NCBI GenBank assembly: GCA_023078555.1
Contig: CM041204.1
Location: 158,923 to 222,922, forward strand
Reading direction: 5' to 3'
DNA length: 64,000 nt
Source of the DNA: Ulva prolifera
Taxonomy: Eukaryota > Chlorophyta > Ulvophyceae > Ulvales > Ulvaceae
Made by a program: the position numbers and the translations under genes. Position 1 is the stretch's first letter; each line of letters opens with the position of its first letter. The notes under the pieces were generated by a model. That model searched no databases and was not told the DNA's origin. It worked only from the letters and a program-made list of their open reading frames with translations. Positions 11,730 through 24,600 of the stretch are shown here, piece after piece.

Positions 11730-14268
11730 ATGATGCTGTCTATCTCTGCTCTCGCGTCCGCTCTCCTGCTCATGCCAGGTATGCGTCATTCTCTGTCAAG
11801 ATGTCCAATAAGAGCTGTATAGCTTGCTGAAACATCCGAATAACTTGTGAGAACCATCGGCCCTGGCTGTGATGTGCTCGTGCGGTGAATGTGTATGTTC
11901 TCGTCACGATGATTCAAGGAGCATTGGAACGACCAACGTTGCCAAGACGCATGATCAGTGCCTCTCCCGGAATGTGACCTATTGTGTAGGATTTATGTGT
12001 ACGAAGTTGGAGTAGGTCTTGCTGCGACGTGCGGTATCACGATGTTTGCACTATTGCTACCGCCAGGTGGCAGGTTCAATACAGCCGGCATGTCATTCCA
12101 TTCGACTTTGAATCGCTCACATATTGCTATTATATGATGGATATCCAGGTGTCCTCGCACAACAAGACTGCAGCTCCATTTACAATGCCATTCAGTCGCA
12201 AAACCAGCAAATGGCCAACGCGAATCCCTCTCAGTCGATCTCGACATTCACTGCCCTCCTTGCTGCTCTGGGATTCACTGAGAACCTTATCAGTCAACTG
12301 GGCAGTTCGACGGTGCTAATCCCGAATGACCAGGCATTCGCTTCGTTCGTCGAGGAAGCAGCGGGCGAGAATGCCGACCCAGTGTCCTACATCATGACAC
12401 GACCAGATGTATTCAAACAGGTAATTCTATCTATGCTGACTGCCTTGTCTACGTTGAGCAGCCAGCTGCGCTGCTGTTCAAGTCTATCAGCCTGCTGACG
12501 CGCCGTGACGCTCGTCCCTCGGAGCATCAGAAACACCGCACTCACGCCCTGTCTCGCCGTGCAGATCTTACTATTCCATTTCGGCGGTCCTTTGGTGGGA
12601 AGTGCAGGCGAGCTGCACACTGCTATTGAGGCTGTTGCTGCGGAACAGCTGCCCCCGGTGCTCCAGGGCTGGATCGACACAACCGCCATTTGCGGGCGAG
12701 AGGATTCCAAGTACGTTCACATCAAGGTATGTATTCCATCTCATTTGGTTGGGTGCTTGAGTCCGCGCAAATTGAGCCGGCACCATGTTCACAGAGGTCA
12801 TCATGTTCGCAGAGGTGCTGCCTGGCACAGCATGCTGCGTAATAATGCGAGCAATAACGCGAGCGGTGCACGCTCTCCAAGATCATCAGCTGAGACACAA
12901 CCGCAGGCAGCCATGCACACAATGTGTCGTTGACTAGCAGCCTTGGAGCAGCTTCTGGTCGCCCAATCTATCAGCTGTGCCTGGGGCTTTCCCATTGTAC
13001 TGTCTGAGTGTGCCTGGTTCCATCATGGAAGGCGGAGAATATCAGGAGATGCAACGAGTGGTGACCTGAACAGATAGCATGTATCATGCGCAGTGTGAGG
13101 TTGCAGTCCGCCAGTGTTTCGTCGATCACAGCCAGCTTCAGTGCCAACCTGGACACATACACCATCTCATTTCGCCAAATTCTCTGCCCCACCTGCGCTC
13201 ACGCCACAAACGGCTATACCCCTGCTTCATGTGCACAAGCACGGTTCCGCAATCGCTCCATCATCACCGCCCACACTTCATCCACCCGACGCTGACAGAC
13301 AGCCGAGAGGTCATCAGTCACCCCCCCCCCCCCAGCGATTCAGCGTGTCGTGCCATCCAGCAGCCAATGGCCACATCTCCCGACAACCCTCATGCATACG
13401 TCCACATCCAGCTGACTGCCCTGGGCCTGCTCTGCAGTACTCCTCCGATGCCGACGACATGGCGCTCAAGTTCACCGAACCGATCAGCCAGCACTTTACC
13501 TCAAACGAGGTCGACAAACTGTGCGAGACTGCCGCCGTGTCGGCCATCGTTGTCGACCGCGTCCTCACGCCGTGCCCGCTGTCCAACATGTTCTCCGGCT
13601 GCATGACAATCGCGGCCGCGGCGGCCGAGATCCCCGGCCACCCCTTCGGCGCCGCCCCGTACGACGTCGACGACGACACCTCCATCGTGTCCCTCCTCAA
13701 GCACCCCAACGCGCTCGTGTCCAGCGCCGGTGAGAGCTACACCGTCTTTGTGCCGTCGGCGACGGCCCTCGCGGAGGCCGGCGTGACGTCCCCGGAGTTC
13801 ATGATGAACCCTGGCGCCCTCGACCACGTCGTCTCCGGCCACGTCGTCGCCTCGGAGCTCTGCCTTGGCTCAACCCCGGCGAACGGCGAGTACACGACGA
13901 AGCTGGACGGCGTGGAGAGCTTCTGCGGCGCCGGCGGGGCGGTGACCGTCACGACCGGCGGCCAGGGCGCGGTCACCGTGACGGCCGCAAGCGGCGCGAG
14001 CGCGGCCGTGAGCGGCACAAAGAACATCGCGGTCTGCGGCGGCGTCGTTCACGTCGTGAACGGCGTGCTGCTGCCGTGCGACATCGCGGAGTACTCCAAT
14101 GCGGTCACCTCGCCGGTAGATGCTAGCACGCCGGACGGAGACGAGACCACCCGCGCGGCGCCGGAGACCGGCGAGTCGGAGGTTGCACCAGTGACTGACT
14201 CAGCTGTGGGTGTGGCCACAGGTGTCATTGCAGCGGCCGTCACGCTCGCCGCCGCGCTCGCGATTTAG
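11730..14268 (+). CDS. Fasciclin (FAS1) domain protein, secreted and GPI-anchored
   Basis: Four exons join in phase into 437 residues: 11730-11778, 12149-12420, 12565-12726 and 13438-14268. Exon 1 plus the first codons of exon 2 give a signal peptide (MMLSISALASALLLMPGVLA, then QQDCSS). The first FAS1-like repeat contains FTALLAALGFTENLISQLG and TVLIPNDQAFASF. The second contains TSIVSLLKHPNALVSS, YTVFVPSATALAEAG and, near its end, VVHVVNGVLLPCD, the typical closing FAS1 motif. A Thr/Ser/Glu-rich spacer follows, and then a hydrophobic tail (GVATGVIAAAVTLAAALAI) ending at the stop, as in GPI-anchored proteins. FAS1 proteins act in adhesion at the cell surface or extracellular matrix. Cysteines at CETAAVSA, TPCPL and FSGCM suggest disulfides. 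Unlike most other genes here, its donors are gta-type (gtatgcg, gtaattc, gtatgta). Confidence 0.85.
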
Positions 14269-15683
14269 ACGCCGTGACGGGTCTGGTGGGGAAGGGGGAG
14301 TCTGTGTTGCGAGCATAGGCTTGTTGCCCGGGAGTGCCACGACACATGGAGGCGGGAGCACAGATGACTGCGTGCAGCCTCGCCATGCACAGTCATTGTG
14401 GCGAGGCGGGCAGCATGACACTTGCGGGCCTGAGCATGCATGGTCGCCGGAAGCATTTGTTCGACCTTGCCGTGTACTTGCTCCGGCAGATACAGTAGGT
14501 TGTGCCAGAGCAGGAGGGGGCATCGTGCTGTTGCAGATTTCAGTAGATGAAGGAGCAGTATGCGTGCGCCGGTGTCCACGGGCGGTGTCAATGTGCAGAG
14601 AATTTGCCTGCGGCACCGTGGACACACGAAATAACAATTCAGAAAGAGTACAGTATGGCTAGCTTACACTGCATCGTAGTGCAGCTGGTGTTGTGGTGGT
14701 GGACTGAGGGCATGGCACCAGGTGAGCCGGGCAGAGCTGCGCTGATTGGTGATTTGTTCCACCCCACGCGAGCCTTTCAATTTCACCAGTATCGCTGATA
14801 TAATAAGCGCGCGACCTGTGCATCTCCGTAGTAGAGATGTCGAGCAGGGCACAACGATTTGATCGCTGAAGTTGACGTCAGATGCAACATTCCTGCTAGT
14901 CGCGCTTGTTTGTGTGTGTGCAATGCTGGGCAACCCGCATTACGATTTTTATGACTTCATGCACACTCTGCATGGGTATTGTTGATGCCGATTTAAGTTC
15001 CGGGTGGTGACATATTCTAGCAGGTGACAGCCACTCTGGCCATGCTACGACCTGTGACACGGTACTGGTATGTGGCGTACATGTTCAGTGTGGACGATCA
15101 GTGTTGACGATCATACCCGAGGCAGTGCAATGCCACGAATCATACGTGAGGTGGGTAGGTGGTTGATGCGACATGGCCGTGGTGTATAAGATCGCCAAAC
15201 ATATGTGTGTATTTACAAAGGACAGGTATGGTTGCACGATCACATATGGACATTGACAACTCCGAAACGAGGTACAGAAAGCGGCGTCCAAGCAACATAC
15301 GTTGCATGGCATAAATCAGGTGTCAGCATGCAGTGCTACCTCGGGGATTGCAGTGGCGGTGGTGCCATCCATTTCCAGGATGTGTGTGTGCATGGATATC
15401 CATGCTTAGCACATTCTCCTAGATACATCGGCGACCACTCATCTGTGTTGCTGTGATCATTACTCACGCTGCAAGCTGATCAGCAACAGAGAAACTTGAT
15501 AAATGCGCCGTGACCTAAGCATAGGGTTTAAGACCCCCAGAAATCTGTGTCAGCAATGCTTCACTATAGCAGTGACATTCAGCTCAATCAAGTAGCAGCC
15601 TCTGTCGATTGAAACATGGGCTCAGACCTTCTCCATTCACACATCCGTGGGCACATGCCATCTCGAGTGCGCCCCGGGTGCTA
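14269..15683. other. Intergenic, convergent 3' ends
   Basis: This lies between the 3' ends of the fasciclin gene (+) and the kinase gene (-). No gene is supported. A fragment matching the core of the 45-bp dispersed repeat (gtggcgaggcgggcagca) lies at 14398-14416. Confidence 0.5.
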
Positions 15684-18600
15684 TCACCAGCTCATCCCGT
15701 GCTGCTGAGCCCCAGACAGCCCCTCATACTTGCCATGCCGATCCTTAGGGTGCCAGTGCGGCTGTGCCCTGTCTGCCCTCCACCCGCCCCGCAACCCCTG
15801 TAGCCACCTACCGCACTTGGCCCACGGTGACCCCCGGCCCCTCGACATCAGGCCCTCGGGAGTCCTGGACAGCAGCGCCGTAGCCACCGTGGCTTCCGGG
15901 GTTACCGGCGGCTGAAGCAACACCGGTTCGTCCGTGCAGAGCAGCGAGATGGTCACGTCGCCCTGCGGCGGCGCGGCCACAGGCGGCCCAATGGCTACAG
16001 GTGGCGCGGACGAGGTGGCTGGTGCTGGCACAAACCGGGTGCCTCTGACGCTGCCGCCAGCTCTAGACCTCTGCGGGATGGCGATGCTGCTCGCTGTGGC
16101 CGGAGGGACGTAACGCGGCTGGCTCGGGAGCGATCTTTCATCATGACTGTTTGCGGCCGTGGCAGGCCCCGCACCGGGTCTGCTTGGGGGACGCTCTTCA
16201 AGATCGCTGTGAACCGTGGCTACAAGGGTGACTGCCGCAGCCGGGAACAGGGCTGGCGCTTGGGGCTGGATTACAGGAGGCTGCGGAAGTATGGACTCCT
16301 GTGAGATGATGGCGTCGCGAAGGGCGCTTCTCACCGGCACAGGCGCCGCATCATTCGGGGAGTGTCTAAGGGGCAGCCGCGTTCGGATGTCGCCATCAAG
16401 GCTGTGCCTGTGAGGAGCAAGGCCGGTGCCGGGCTGCGGCTGTGTGCCTGGTTGTGTTCCCAACCTCACCTTTGGTGCCGCATCATCGCCCCGCATCGCG
16501 CAATCCGCCCCCGAAACCTTCTGGTCAGCCGCATGCAGCACGTCTGCTTGCGGCACATGCTCCAACAATTTGCCACCGGCAGCCTTCGCCGGAGCTGTAG
16601 CTTGCCGCAGCGGACTGGCAGGCACATGCATGTGTGGGGCTTGCACATCACGAGGGGGCTCCCGTTCATCCCCTCGGAGATCCGAACCCCTATCGTCAGA
16701 GTTGTGGGCACCAGGCGTTGGCGTCGGAGGTGCACTTTGCCCAGGGTTTGAACTGCGCTGCTTCACGCATGCATGTGCCGACGAAGCCATCGCATCGCTT
16801 GGCTGCACGGCTCGTTGTGGCTTGGAGCTTTCTGGCCCGCCCCACCCCGGCGACTTAACGATGAACGAGGCATCGCGGGATGCGCTAGCACAGCTCGACG
16901 GCGCCACCTCGTACGGAATCCGGTTGCCCACTAGTCCCCATCCCGGCTGCGCATGCACCGTGCCGGCCTCCGTCGCAGCTTCCAATGACTCGACGCTAGG
17001 CATGTCGGGGGCGCCCATGTGGCTACCAGGACCGCACTGCGCAGCCGACATGGCCCCCTTGCGCTGTGCCAGGTCCTGGCGCGCGGTGCCACCCCACAGC
17101 TGCACTGACCTGTTGACACCCATGTGTACATATGAACGGGCCAGACGTTCGGATATACTTGGTGTGCGGGCACCAGGTGGCGTGGCACTGGGCATCCCGG
17201 CGCCCGCCTGGGTGGGAACGGCTTTACGGCCCGGGGTTTGCTGGCTCTTCTGGGCGCCGGCAACTGCATACGGCGGGACATAGATATACTCAGCACGCTG
17301 GGCGTGCTGCGTGCTCTTGCTGGGCTCTGCGGCGGCTGTGGTTGCAACGCCGCTGTGTGGTTTAGAGTTGACCGCAGAGGACAGGAGCGGCTTCACGTGG
17401 AGCGCGCCGGACTCTGCCGAGATCTCCCACTCCGGCATTGACGGGTCTGGCAGGTCGCGGTCGCTCCCCGGAGTGGCGGCGGCTGAGGCTGCCGGTGTGT
17501 ATACGTTATACGGCGCAGCAGCGCCTCCGCCGCTGGGAGTGCCTGTTTTGAGCGCTCCTTCCACCGGAGGTGCCTCTTGGGCGCATGCATGCGGCGGTGC
17601 TGCCGGGGCGCGCATACGGGGGTCTCCCGCCGCTGTGCCGGGGGGCCCAGCGGCCGGGGGAGACAGTGGTTTCATATTACTTTGCGGCACTGGTGCGGCG
17701 CGCGAGCTCGAGGCTCCGGCGGCGGGGGTTGCTGGCTTAGAGGCGTTGCCTGGGGAGCTGAGCGATATCTCAATTTCTCCATGTAGTGATGGGCTCGAGG
17801 GATCTAGGTGCGCAGGCGTCGCTGTTGCTGTTGTCAGAGAGGCCGGCGCTGAGCCCGGCCGTGCCTCCAGAGCCACGTCAAACGAGTCAGTGTCCTCCTC
17901 AGACTCCTCAGAGGCAGTGGCTGGAGTGCCTGCACATGTATCATGGCAAATTACCAGTGGCACGTGGGTCGCCTTGCAATTGGTCCAGCACCTCACTGGC
18001 AGTGGCATGCAGCTTCGACTGCATGAATGATTTGGGCCCGCACCGCAAACGAGCATGCCGTTATCGTGATGCGACTCTTTGATGCATGGGCTGCATGCTT
18101 GCAAGTCAAAATGCTTGGTGGGGGGTGGGGTGGTCGGTGAGAGGTGTGACAAAGACTGGCTCGCTGGGATGGCGGGGCCGCTGGTGTTGCGCGAAGTGCC
18201 AGGCTTGAGCTGCGGCGCCTCTAGTTGCACAGCTTGCGGTGGGGCTTCCGGGGGGGAGTGCGGGGGGGCCTGTGGCGAGGCTTTCGGTGGGGTTTCCCGG
18301 GGGGTGTGCTGGGTGCCTTGCGGCGGGGCGCGCATGGGAGTTTGCTGTGGCTCGTTCTGGGGGCCTTGTGGTAGAGCCTGTGGTAGAGTGGCTGGGGGTG
18401 TAACGCTGAGGGAGGCATGGACGGCCTGCAGCCGGCGCTGCACGGCGGCCAAGGGGGGCCGCGACGAGGGGTCGAGACGTGTCATGTCCTGGAGGAGGGT
18501 GCGGAGCGGCGCCGGCTGGATGTACTCTGGCACCTCCATGCATATGCCTGCACAGCGCTGCTGCTTTCAGCACTAATTCTGACTCACTCACGTGCACTGT

Positions 18601-21600
18601 AAAGTGACGGGCGGGGCCTGTGTGGGGGGTAACCTCCGACAGATGCATGCATATGCACGCCTTGCCGGGCCCGGCTGGTGGGCGTGGGAGAGATGATAGT
18701 CAATTGCTCAATGCTCCTATCCCGAATATCGACCCCTTCGGGCACGTGTGTCACCTGCAGCCTTAGACCTAGCACTGCCACCGGCCGGAGTCTCACAGCA
18801 GCATGGGGGATGCGATGCATGTGTGACGGCGCACCGCTGGCGAGCTTGAAGCTGATCGCGTGGGCGGTCGCGTTGCCGTACGGGTAGCGCCCAGTCAGCG
18901 CGAAGAGGAGCGTCGCGCCGAGACCGTACACGTCGCTCCGCCGCCGCGGCACGCCGTCAAGCTGCTCCGGCGGCGCAAACCCTGGCGTTCCCTTTGCCGC
19001 GGCCCCCCGCAGGCTGCTGCTTCCTCCACCACCTCCAGGCTGCTGTGCACTTGAGGTGGGTGCGGTGCTGAGCATGCTCGAGCCGATGCATGTCGGCAGG
19101 TGGTGCGCCAGGCCAAAGTCCGACAGGCGGACGCTCAAAGCGTGCGCGTCACGCATGGGCCCCCCGCCACCCCTCGCACTCCACACACCCTGCATGTGAG
19201 CATGTGGCAGGGGCTGTGCGGGGGCTCCGGCCGGAGGCGGGTCACTGGACGCGGCCGCAGAGGACTTGATGAGGATGTTGGAGGGTTTGACGTCGAGGTG
19301 GAGGTACCGCGCGCCGCGGTGCACAGCGTCCAGCGCGCAGCACAGCATGAGGCCCAGCGTGGCGACATCCTGCGGCGGCAGGCCGGGGTGCTTGGAGGTG
19401 TGCTTGGCGCGACGCACGAGCTCCGCTAGGGTGCACTCGCACCTCTCCAGCACCAGCCTGCATGCATTGATCAACTCACGAGTTGGAATGCTGGTCGCCA
19501 CGGGGTGTTCGGGGGGTTTTGCTCGGGAAGTCGCATGTAACCCTGCATTAAGCCACCAGCTGGCTGCAGTGCATGATTCGGAATCCTTGTGGTCGAAAAT
19601 GTTGTTCAAGGTGACAGAGGCGCGGCGGCGCCACGCCAAGCATGCGCAGAGGCCTGAGCTCTCTATGTATAAATATATTGCAAGTTACAGTTGAATGCGA
19701 TGGCGGTGCAATGAGCTGTTGCCGCGACGGCCACGCAATATTGCGCAGCATCAATATCACGTCTCGTGAACGTTATTCAATGACTTGGCATTGGTGTGAG
19801 CTTTGATGCAGGCGACAGCTCTGAACGAAAGATACATGCTTTTTGCTTGTGTACGTGCACCATGGGTCGACGGCGACGACGGTGCCGTCGCGCATGACTG
19901 GTGATCACTTTCGCGTGGCTAAGGCACCTTGCCCATTGTAAATAACGAACCCCAGGTGTCTCAGGACGGCGAACGCGTCAGAGACATCATGGACAGTCAC
20001 GGCTTGAAACCCGGGGCAGGTCAGGGTGGATGTCTAATGTCTCGGCGAAGAGTAGCCAAATGAGTATTTGCTGCTCTGGCGCATGCAATTGCTGAAGGCC
20101 ATGCGCCGCTGCCAGCGGAATTTGAATCGTGCAAGCGATGGCAGTCACTTGGATCGATTCACGGTGCACGATTAAGTAAACCTCGAGTGCAGGAGTTCGA
20201 GTATGGCTATGTGTGTGAGCGCTGATTCGGAAGATGCTCATGTGCTGCAGCACATGCATTTGTCTGAACGCTCTTCTGTGATACGTGTACATGATGTCAT
20301 GGGTGATCTCATGAGTGATGTCATGAGTCGCACAGCTAACCCATGGGATTGAACCACGAGTCCTGGTCCGTGGCTGCATATGAATATTTCGGGAGTTGTG
20401 GACGTGTCCCTGCAGGAGGGACTCTGGGAGGCATCGGTGTCTGTCTGACGCCAGCCATCTTGTCTCACATTCCGCAGGATCCGAGCAATGGGTGGCTGTC
20501 CCATTGCACTGTGATGCATGGCACGAGGACCCCGCCTTGCAGGACGGTCCGTTGAGGTCGCGAGGGAGGTCTTTGGGTTCCTGTGAACCCACAGATTCAC
20601 CATGGGCCTGTGTTACAAGGATAAAGGTGGCAAAGGTGGCGAGGTGGCGAAAGAAGCAAGCAGCTTCACCGTGGGAGTGGGAGTGTGTTACAAGGACAAA
20701 GGCAGCAAGGCGGGCAGCACCGCGAAAAGTGGGAGTGGGAGTGTGTGTACGTGGTGTGAGGGTGTGGTGTTTGAAGCTGCTTGTGTTGAGCTGCTTGTGT
20801 TGAGCTGCTCCACCATGACTCTTCTGCAACCAATGCACAGCAAGAATTTCACAAGTTCTACATGCGAGCATCATCCATACACTGTGCACACTCTGCAACT
20901 GTGAGCTTCTGGTAACCACAGACAGACAGCCGAATCACTGAGAAGACCTCCAATGCCTGTGTCATGTGACACAATCAACGGTAAGATACTGTGCAGTATC
21001 ACTGATAGATATATGTGCACTGAGAGATTCGACTGTAGGCTTCTCAAGTCAGTTCAGAGATGCAGCCTACGCGGAAACGCAGACATGCAGCCTGTCCGCA
21101 GTCGGCCGGGGCCGGCTAGATTGATTTCGGTCAAGGGGTCAATTGCTTGCAAGGCGCTTCACATGACATCTGTTATGTCTGATCCGCATACTTCAGTCCA
21201 GCAGGCCCAAGAAGTACTGTGATGCATGCACTTGTGCCACATCGATCCGGACTTACTCTGTAATTTTAGACGACTTAGTCATCCTGCCTTACCCTAAGTG
21301 AGGGTGAACAGCCGAGTGTCCTTGATCATCATGTGGAGCATGGCACGTCCATGCATTGCAGCAGCACATGCAGCAGGCGCACCAGAGCTCAGAGTCAGTC
21401 CAGCAGTAGCCGTGCAGCTTGCACACGTGCGGGCTCGCGACCGCCGCGAGGTGTGAGGCCGCGACCACGTGCCGCACGCACGCCATCTCCTGCGCCCCCG
21501 ACCCCGCCGCCAGCGGCACCACCTTCACCGCCACCTCCGCCTCCCCCCACACCCCCCGGAACACCGTCCCCTGGCTCCCGGCGCCGATCCACGCCCCCAG

Positions 21601-24600
21601 CGCCACTTCCCCGCTCCGCAGCAGCCGCGGCGCGAGCCCCCGCTCCTCCGCGGCCACGGCGCGTGCGACCGCCTCGTTGTCCGCGACCGCCGCGTCGGCC
21701 GGCAGCGGCACGCGGCACAGGGTGCACTGCCGCTCGCGCAGCAGCTGCTGTGCGCCAAGGTGTGACACAACGAAGCCACAGCACGGCAGCGTGACGGGCC
21801 GCAGGGGGCCCTCCACGAGCAGCGGCACCCCCATGACGAGGCAAGAGGTCACCTTCAGGGTGCCGCTGGAGAGGGCCTTCTGTGTGGCGGCGGCCCAGGA
21901 GAGGTGGGAGGGCGCCAGGGTGCCGGTGCGGTGGCCAGGGGCGGCTGGGAGGCCTCCGGCTTTGTCTACCACGGACAGGGCCTGCACGTCGAGGCGGGCA
22001 GTGAGTTCTAGGCGTTCGCGTGCGTTGACGTGTGCTGTCGACGGCAGCTGTGCACATCGGTACGATCCTTGCTAAGGGGAAAGCGTAACCAAAAGTAAAA
22101 AAAAACCGGCCCAAGATCATTTTGTACACATGCTTGGCACCGCAACCCTCGTGTGCACAGTCGGCCTTTCGAGTGGAAACACAACGGCGCTAGCCCATGC
22201 TGGACACGCCGTAGATCTGCCTCGAGCGCCGGTCCTGTCTTGCACGTACTCCTTCCTGAGACACGTCAGCATGCAAAGCGGCTCCCCGCAAGGATCCTTT
22301 CCAAAGCAGCCACAGCCGTGGCGGAGGCGCCTTACCTCCCGCACCGGAAGGTTGCGGTCGCGATGCATGATGACTGAGTTCAGCCGCCAACGCTGGCGAC
22401 AAGCACAGTCATATCTGTATAAGTGAGCGTGGCCAGGGCTGCTGCCAGCCGATGCTGATGCTACTCACACTATGACTGTCGTCCGACCACCCTACCCCAC
22501 CTGAGTGTAGTACCTGAAGTACATTAGCACAGGCGGCGCACCGAGAGGTTGCGTCCGGATTGCAGAGCGCGGCCGTATCCCTCCGGCAGCTCGCAGTAGC
22601 TGCGCAGGTAGTCCAGCTGCCGCCGCATGTGCTGCATGCATGCGCCGAGCTCGTCCTGCTTGGCGAGCATGTCGCCCTGCCGGCTGAGCAGCTCGTCGAG
22701 CTTGCCCTCGACGGCGGCGGCGAAGGCGCGGGCGGAGTGGCGCATGCCGCCGAGGCTGCTCTTGAGGTCGGCGTCGGGCGTCAGCCGTGCCTGCAGCTCG
22801 CCACAGCCCGCCAGCACCTGCAGGCCACATGTACACCTGCACTTCTGCCGTCTGACCTTGTTTCTCAAGGCCTTGGAAGCGGTGACGCAGTGGTGAGAAC
22901 GCCGCTGCCCCGCCACCGCCGGTGTAGTGCATCGGGCCAGAGCACACACAAGCCAACACGGATTCTTAGGTCCAACCTCTGGATGACAGTGCAAACAATG
23001 CTACAAGGCGAACCACCACTGGTCACTGCACATGCTTTGTTTCCCGAACACTGAAGGATGCGCCTGAAATGGACGATACTGCCAAGGCAAGCTGGTCTGC
23101 CCGCCCCAGCATGGCTGCACTGCGACAATCGTTATCGGCGAATTTAGGTCGCAGAGCCAGTCTGCAAGAGAGGATCTGGTCACTGACGCAGCTGTGGAAG
23201 CCTGTGGCCAGCTGCTGGGCATGCCGATCCTCCCCGGAGCACCCTCGCACGCACCTTCTCCATGCTCTGCTCATGCATGAGCAGCATGCTGTCCCGCAGC
23301 GTCGTCATGCTCTGCTGCACCTCGAGCGCCGTCGCGCTGCGCTGCGCGAGCAGCTGCACGGCCGCTGCGACGTGGCGTAGGTGCGCACCAGCGTCGGCGG
23401 CGGCCCCCTGCAGCGCCGCCGCGCGGCTGCCGATCTCGGCGACGGCGGTGGACACGTCGGCGGCGGAGGCGACGGAAACGGTGAGCAGGGGGAGCAGCTG
23501 CTGCGTCTCGTCCATGATGCTCTTCAGCTTCCTGTGCATCGCGGCAGCGAGGCTGTCACGTCGGCGGCCCAATGCATGCATGCGCCGCCAAGCCCTCCAT
23601 GGCTGCCAGACTGCATCACAGACGCTGGAGGACATCGAACATCGAGAGTATGCTATCGTAGTTCGCTCCAGGGCCATCATCTGAGTTGAATCCAGACAAA
23701 TTCGTCAGATCCGTAAACTCTGGATCGTAATCGAACCGGGAATGTTGCTGTTTTGCCTGTGATCACATCATGATGTGGCCGCAACGCCCATGTGCTGTGT
23801 ATGGGGCAAGTGTATGAGGACCATAGCACTACAGTGACAGCACTGCTGCAGTGACAACAGCTGTAGATGCGAACGTCTGGGCCATCTGCAGGATTCCTGG
23901 CGACCAGCATTCTGAGCATGCAGCAGAGCAGTCTGTGAACAATGTGGTGCAGGCCTCTGCAGACATCCGAACACTTGTGGCCTGCGGTCGAGTCGCACAG
24001 CATGCATGCATGCATGTATGGTCGCCCCAGTGGAGGGGGGGGCCCCAGCCTGGCGACGGCGCAGGCTGCTGTGGCGGACCTGTCGTCACTACGGTGGTGT
24101 ATGTTACAGGGTATCCAGCTGGGTCCGCGAGCGCAGTATCAATCAGTTCTGTGTGCGCTGTGGCTCTGGGGGATTCGCATGGATTCGAAACAGCCATGCG
24201 TGATCATCCTGCATGCTGAGCTTAGCTTAGGTGGAGGCCCCGTGAGGTGCGCATGGTTGTCTGACAGGGGTTTTCGGATGGTGTACCCCTTCTGCATGCA
24301 CCTGGTCGCGTGCACCTGGATTCGTCAATGTCCTCTTCAGTATACGGTTGTGGCAACGCGGGTGCGCTGTATGCTACTGTACACTTGAGCAGCCGCCAGC
24401 AATGGGCAGGTCCCGAGTAGAGATGTCTCTGTACCATGCATGCTGACCATGCATGCGGCGCACCTGTTCAAAGTACATGAGCAGCAGCGCCGGCAGCGGG
24501 CTGCGGGCGTCGTACTTGGCGGCCTTCGCCTCCGCCCGCGCCATCAGCGCCGTGAGCTCGGCCACGACCGGCGCCGCGTGTGGCGGCACCGCGCGGATCG

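Noticed and set aside
11701-11780. Starting the fasciclin protein at a Met in the 12.1-kb exon
   Set aside because: Exon 11730-11778 supplies an ATG and completes a signal peptide in phase across the intron, which the internal start would lack.
19987-20919. 310-codon minus-strand open frame
   Set aside because: It lies inside the intron that joins the two halves of the kinase domain in phase and shows no domain.
22335-22400. HRDRN as a kinase HRD catalytic loop
   Set aside because: It lies upstream of the glycine loop in gene order, would break the reading phase if included, and the real catalytic loop HLDVKPSN is present at about 19290.
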